Assembly: GCA_028281495.1 (NCBI GenBank)
Contig: JANQJU010000033.1
Location: 124,001-188,000, forward strand
DNA length: 64,000 nt
Direction of reading: 5' to 3'
DNA from: SAR324 cluster bacterium
GTDB lineage: Bacteria; SAR324; NAC60-12
Below the pieces are notes generated by a model that was given only the letters and a program-made list of their open reading frames with translations, had not been told where the DNA came from and did not search any database. The position numbers were made by a program, and so were the translations under genes. Of the stretch, positions 60,065 through 64,000 are shown piece by piece. Numbering within the stretch: position 1 is the first letter of the stretch; every line of letters begins with the position of its first letter.

Positions 60065-61231
60065 TTAAGAAACCTCTAAACCGATTAATGTCACATCGTC
60101 ATTGAAGCTTTTATCTCTAGAATAATCCAAACCATATTTATAGGCTTCTTCAACCAACTCTTCAATGGGTAGGTGCCGGATCGTTCTGAGAAACCCCTCC
60201 AAATGATCGTGTGTCATCATGACGCCTTGTTCGTCCTTCACTTCCACCAAGCCATCGGTATACAGGAAAAGTTTATCGCCAGAAATCAGGTGAAACACAC
60301 GCTGCTTATACTCCACCAAATGTGTAGCAAATTGGCCAACAATGGTCCCTGTGGTTTCCAATGAAAAAATTTCATTGGTATCAGGCCGGAGCACCACTCC
60401 TTGCGTATGCGCTGCATTGCTGAAGCTGAAGGTTTGATTCGGGGCATCGTAGATACCATAGAACATGGTGGCAAACTTCCCTTTCGGCACGTTACCAAAC
60501 AATCGCTTATTCGTCAGAGTCAGCACTTCGGAAGGCGAAAAATGCCCTGGGGCACTATCTTTGAAGATTCCGAAAATCATGAAAGACAGCAATGCTGCCG
60601 GAATGCCATGCCCAGTCACATCGGTTACCATGAGTCCAATGGTATCCTCTTTCAATTCAAGCACATCATATAAATCCCCACTGACTTGTTGAACTGGAAC
60701 GTATTTGCAGGCAAGGCGAGCATTAGAAATGTGAGGCAACTGTTTGGGAAGGAGTGCCATTTGAGCACGTTGCGCATGTTTCAACTGTTCTCCCATTTCT
60801 TTTTGTTGATGGAGAATCATTTCATAGGCACGTTGGCGTTCCAAATACCCGGTGATTCGTGCTTTCAATTCTGCCGCAATAAACGGTTTTACAATGTAAT
60901 CAGTGGCTCCTAGTTGGAAGGCTTGGATCTTGTTATCAGAATCTTCATAGGCGGTTAAAAACAAAATAGGGATGTTTTCATATTGAGGGACTTGACGAAG
61001 GTGGGCGATGAGTTCCAAACCATTCATCTCAGGCATATCCAAATCCGTCACGATCAACTCTACGCTTTGTGACGCGAGTAATTCAATGGCCTCCTTCCCA
61101 TTTTCAGAATGATAAAACTCGAATTGGCAATCGGGAAAATGGCTGAGCGTGATTTGAATCAAGTCATGGATCAACGGATCGTCATCAATGATCAAAATAT
61201 GGTAACGGGGAGGGCGGGTCTGAAGGGGCAT
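60065..61231 (-). CDS. Receiver-SpoIIE (PP2C) phosphatase
   Basis: 388 residues. Receiver domain (about 10-130) with the phosphorylatable D63 in VTDLDMPEMNG and acidic pocket IDDDP; K-containing VKPF. Coiled-coil linker (LHQQKEMGEQLKHAQRAQMAL). Then the SpoIIE-type PP2C domain (QQVSGDLYDVL, TDVTGHGIPAAL, FLYTDGLVEV, SFNDDVTLIG). Phosphorylation of the receiver probably turns on dephosphorylation of an anti-sigma-antagonist protein in a partner-switching system. The ATG used begins the receiver; an upstream frame of 34 codons is not supported. Confidence 0.9.
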   Translation of the reverse strand: MPLQTRPPRYHILIIDDDPLIHDLIQITLSHFPDCQFEFYHSENGKEAIELLASQSVELIVTDLDMPEMNGLELIAHLRQVPQYENIPILFLTAYEDSDNKIQAFQLGATDYIVKPFIAAELKARITGYLERQRAYEMILHQQKEMGEQLKHAQRAQMALLPKQLPHISNARLACKYVPVQQVSGDLYDVLELKEDTIGLMVTDVTGHGIPAALLSFMIFGIFKDSAPGHFSPSEVLTLTNKRLFGNVPKGKFATMFYGIYDAPNQTFSFSNAAHTQGVVLRPDTNEIFSLETTGTIVGQFATHLVEYKQRVFHLISGDKLFLYTDGLVEVKDEQGVMMTHDHLEGFLRTIRHLPIEELVEEAYKYGLDYSRDKSFNDDVTLIGLEVS

Positions 61232-61421
61232 GGGGAATAACCTTGCGCTTGTTTCCACACAGTAGCTATGATTCACTTTTGCGGAGATGATCCTATCACA
61301 GGAGTTGGTTTTGAGAAACAAAAACGTTAGCATTTCTTTCTCTTGATTCCTTCCTCACGCTCCTGCTCTTGTCTCTCTTTTCCTTTCCTTGATTTCACAA
61401 ATCCCTTTGCTAAAAAAAACA

Positions 61422-61991
61422 ATGGATTATCAAAAAGTTAAACAAGGCTTCAGTTTGGTTTTAGAAGGATTGGGAATCGACCCAAATGATCCTCATTTTT
61501 TAGAAACATCGGAACGAACGGCGCGAGCCTGGACAAACGAGTTATGTGTGGGACTTATTAAAGAAAACTTCACCTTGACCACGTTTCCTTTGGACTCCGG
61601 TGACCATCCAGGGATGATTGTATTACAACATATTCCGGTTCGTTCCTTATGTGCCCATCACCTGTTGCCATTCACAGGAGAAGCAACGGTGGCTTATATT
61701 CCGAATGAAAAACTATGTGGGCTTTCTAAATTATCTCGTGTTGTGAATTTCTTCGCTCGCAAGCCTCAAGTTCAAGAGCATTTGACCAGTGATGTTGCAG
61801 TTTACTTACAAGAAAAATTAGAACCTCAAGGCGTTGGAGTTATTGTCAAAGCCAAACACATGTGTATGGAGCTGCGGGGTGTCGAGCATTCAGGCCTTAT
61901 GACAACTAGCAGCCTATTGGGAACCTTCCTCGAAGTTCCGGTGCGCTCTGAATTCATGGCACTAGCCCATGCCAACCATTCTTCCTTTTGA
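61422..61991 (+). CDS. folE: GTP cyclohydrolase I
   Basis: FolE converts GTP to 7,8-dihydroneopterin triphosphate, the entry to folate and pterins. 189 residues with the zinc ligands C77, H80 (SLCAHHLLPF) and C148 (HMCMELRG), and CGLSKLSRVV and TSSLLGTF conserved. The start is the ATG; a TTG 33 bases upstream would add 11 residues. Stands alone between two phosphatase genes of opposite strand. Confidence 0.93.
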   Translation: MDYQKVKQGFSLVLEGLGIDPNDPHFLETSERTARAWTNELCVGLIKENFTLTTFPLDSGDHPGMIVLQHIPVRSLCAHHLLPFTGEATVAYIPNEKLCGLSKLSRVVNFFARKPQVQEHLTSDVAVYLQEKLEPQGVGVIVKAKHMCMELRGVEHSGLMTTSSLLGTFLEVPVRSEFMALAHANHSSF

Positions 61992-62008
61992 TGTTTTCTT
62001 TATGCAGG

Positions 62009-63574
62009 CTATCCACAGTATTCAAACATGAGTACGGTCACATCATCTTTGTGTAGCTGCCCCTGAGCAAATTCGGACAAAACCGACAATAAATGATCCA
62101 TTAATTGTTGAAGCCCCAAGGCTTGACGGGTTTGAAAGAATTGGAGCACACGCTGCATTCCAAAGAACTGCCCTTCCTGATTTTCCCATTCAACGATGCC
62201 ATCTGTAAAAATGACAATTTTATCTCCTGGTTTCAAAAAGTACTCTTCTTCTTGGTAGGGTACTACCTCATGAAGAAATAATCCGAGTGCCACACCCTTT
62301 TGACTGAGCACCACAATTTCTTTACCTTTTGAGGGAAGGATGAGAATCGGATAATGTCCGGCATTGCAACATTTGAGAACTCCATTGGTATGGATGCGTA
62401 AATACACTCCCGTCATGTATTTATCAGAAGACAAGCTATTCATCAGGAGACTATTGAGTTGCCTGATGATTTCTGGAGTGGGCAAATCGTGAGATAGGCT
62501 ACGCAACCCCACCTGGGCAATCATCGTGATCAGTGCAGCAGAGACCCCATGTCCGGTGGCATCTCCTAAAAACACATCCAACCCGCCATCTTGGGTGAGT
62601 GATGCTTCGTAAACATCGCCAGAAACATAGGCAGCGTCTCCTTGGGTTCCGGCATACGGTTGATAAATCACCAAATGCTTCAAAAAAGACAGCTCCGGCA
62701 ATTCTGGCAGAATGGCTTGTTGGACCTCCACAGCCAATTGGATATCTCGCTCCATTTCTGCATTTTTCATTGCGAGAGAACTCTGAGTCTGAAGGAGGGT
62801 TCGATGCTGCCGATACGAAATCAATGCGATGTAGATGTTTTTGACATACAACGGAAGCAATTCAGGCCATTGATCGAAACGCCCTGCCTCTAAAATTTCC
62901 ATGATGAAATTGGCATGGCGCACGTACTTCGGATGTTTTCCTTCAAACGAAACTTTTTCAGAAGAGGCCCCATGCTCTAAAACTTCCCGGCATTTTTCAG
63001 GAGAAACGTCTCGATCCACTCGCCCAATTGGCACTGCATACTCGGCTAGCATTTCCCAAAACACCACATGAGCGTCCATTCGTTCCATCAAGAATTGCTC
63101 GGAGCGTAACAATAAGGGAATTTCATTCTGACGTTCTAGCAAACTGTCGAGGAAGTTAACCAAAATACGATAATGTTCTTTCTGGATTTCGGTTTGATGA
63201 ATATAATCGTAGGTGGCTAAAGCAGAACGGAGACGAGCTTGTAGAATCTCTCGTTTGAGGGGTTTTTGTACAAAATCAACAGCTCCATATTCAAGACATG
63301 CCGCCAACCATTGTTCTTCCGATTCTCCGGTCAACATCACCACTGGAATTTTTTGATACTCCGGATGGGCTTTGAGTTGCTTGAGCAGGGTGAGTCCATT
63401 CAAACGGGGAAGATTAATGTCAAGGAGAATCAAGTCAAATGCAGACTGTTCCAAACGGGGAAATAACAATTCCGGCTGAAGAATGAAGCCCGAAGAGTAC
63501 TGAAAAGTCGAAAGCAGCTTGCGAAGCTGCTGACACACATGTCTATCGTCATCCACTATTAGAATCCGCCACAT
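62009..63574 (-). CDS. Receiver-SpoIIE (PP2C) phosphatase, longer linker
   Basis: 521 residues. Receiver domain 1-120 with D52 in LILLDINLPRLNG and K in DFVQKPLK. A 160-residue helical linker (containing WEMLAEYAVPIGRVDRD) differs from the other phosphatase and may be an additional sensing part. Then the PP2C domain (SGDVYEASL, GDATGHGVSAAL, IVIFTDGIVEWEN, KDDVTVLMFEY). Same operon direction as the next phosphatase, with an 18-base gap upstream from that gene. Confidence 0.9.
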   Translation of the reverse strand: MWRILIVDDDRHVCQQLRKLLSTFQYSSGFILQPELLFPRLEQSAFDLILLDINLPRLNGLTLLKQLKAHPEYQKIPVVMLTGESEEQWLAACLEYGAVDFVQKPLKREILQARLRSALATYDYIHQTEIQKEHYRILVNFLDSLLERQNEIPLLLRSEQFLMERMDAHVVFWEMLAEYAVPIGRVDRDVSPEKCREVLEHGASSEKVSFEGKHPKYVRHANFIMEILEAGRFDQWPELLPLYVKNIYIALISYRQHRTLLQTQSSLAMKNAEMERDIQLAVEVQQAILPELPELSFLKHLVIYQPYAGTQGDAAYVSGDVYEASLTQDGGLDVFLGDATGHGVSAALITMIAQVGLRSLSHDLPTPEIIRQLNSLLMNSLSSDKYMTGVYLRIHTNGVLKCCNAGHYPILILPSKGKEIVVLSQKGVALGLFLHEVVPYQEEEYFLKPGDKIVIFTDGIVEWENQEGQFFGMQRVLQFFQTRQALGLQQLMDHLLSVLSEFAQGQLHKDDVTVLMFEYCG

Positions 63575-63592
63575 CTTAGGCCTCCTCTTGAA

Positions 63593-64000
63593 TTATCCCG
63601 TGTAGCGTAATCCCATCATCGTCAGGTCATCATGGCTGGCAGTCTGAGTGCTTTGCTGAACGTCCTCCACCACATGAGCGATCAATTCTTCCACTGAATG
63701 ACCAGCATGCTTTTGAATCAACTGAAGCAATAGCTTTTCACCGACCATTGTCTGGTCTTCACGTTGCCATTCATAAATACCGTCGGTGAACAAAACCATC
63801 GTGTCTCCTGATGTCAACTGATGGGTGTTGTCATGATAAGAAACATCGGGAAAAATCCCTAGCAATAGCCCACGGGCATCGAATACCTTCATTTCGGCAC
63901 CAGATGACGAAATCATCACTACCGGTGTGTGTCCAGCAGAACAATAGGTCATTGCCCCGTCTGACGTGATCCTCATGTAAATGCCTGTGATGAAATTCTT
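63593..64000 (-). CDS. SpoIIE-type PP2C phosphatase (C-terminal part; 5' end outside)
   Basis: 136 residues of the C-terminal PP2C domain (MTYCSAGHTPVVMI, GIFPDVSYHDNTH, VLFTDGIYEWQ, SHDDLTMMGLRY). The frame continues upstream to the window edge without a break, so the remainder, probably with another receiver or sensor domain, is not seen. It is upstream of and in the same direction as the receiver-SpoIIE gene that follows by 18 bases. Confidence 0.88.
   Translation of the reverse strand, partial: KNFITGIYMRITSDGAMTYCSAGHTPVVMISSSGAEMKVFDARGLLLGIFPDVSYHDNTHQLTSGDTMVLFTDGIYEWQREDQTMVGEKLLLQLIQKHAGHSVEELIAHVVEDVQQSTQTASHDDLTMMGLRYTG

Overview
Organism and evidence. The window reads as part of a chromosome of a Gram-negative, free-living, signalling-rich bacterium. 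Support for this: lipobox lipoproteins, a periplasmic D,D-carboxypeptidase, OxyR with a peroxiredoxin-glutaredoxin hybrid, an ammonium transporter fused to a chemotaxis signalling domain, and a cluster of receiver-SpoIIE phosphatases. Gene content loosely suggests a delta-proteobacterium/SAR324-like aquatic lineage, but no rRNA or tRNA is present, so the taxonomy is a guess. Most genes have balanced base composition. The stretch from about 28.5 to 39.7 kb is clearly AT-rich and behaves like an accessory region.

Layout. 1-10.9 kb holds housekeeping and regulatory genes: partial tex, a MoxR ATPase, a receiver/HATPase/cNMP regulator, a Crp/Fnr regulator divergent from a YdcZ-type transporter, a GH13 oligo-1,6-glucosidase, two small lipoproteins, an overlooked 51-codon gene, glpD and an alanine/serine-glyoxylate-type aminotransferase. 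10.9-18.4 kb holds an XPB-like helicase, a metzincin-type lipoprotein, a 7TMR-DISM gene remnant, a TMTC-like membrane glycosyltransferase with TPRs, an ATPase with a nuclease-like tail, and a methyltransferase.

18.5-39.7 kb is the most unusual part: a polymorphic-toxin-type locus. A giant reading frame (about 3,500 codons, broken once by an in-frame TAG) carries two copies of a 3.7-kb unit (transglutaminase-like domain, helical segment, paired 'GWN' modules). These are followed by a PKD domain, a beta-sandwich, a helical pre-toxin segment and an AT-rich C-terminal toxin candidate. Downstream are four related immunity-like genes, another tandem pair of immunity-like genes, a displaced cassette with a restriction-endonuclease-like E...D...ExK signature, and a beta-propeller gene. 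At least three decayed fragments of the giant protein's own linker lie between them. These are the expected traces of repeated replacement of toxin tips. brnTA, a higB remnant and a prolyl-hydroxylase-like gene sit in the same accessory stretch.

39.7-64 kb returns to ordinary genes: a transglutaminase-like protein with a methyltransferase; prx-grx divergent from oxyR with a good OxyR operator; two CDP-paratose-epimerase-like SDR genes; Amt-MCP; an aldo/keto reductase; a TauE transporter; a GT4 glycosyltransferase; an unusual GH13-like protein; a three-gene sbnA-sbnB-threonine-synthase-like operon predicted to make L-2,3-diaminopropionate; a P-loop kinase; TerB; a PBP5-like carboxypeptidase; folE; and three SpoIIE-type phosphatases, the last one running off the window.
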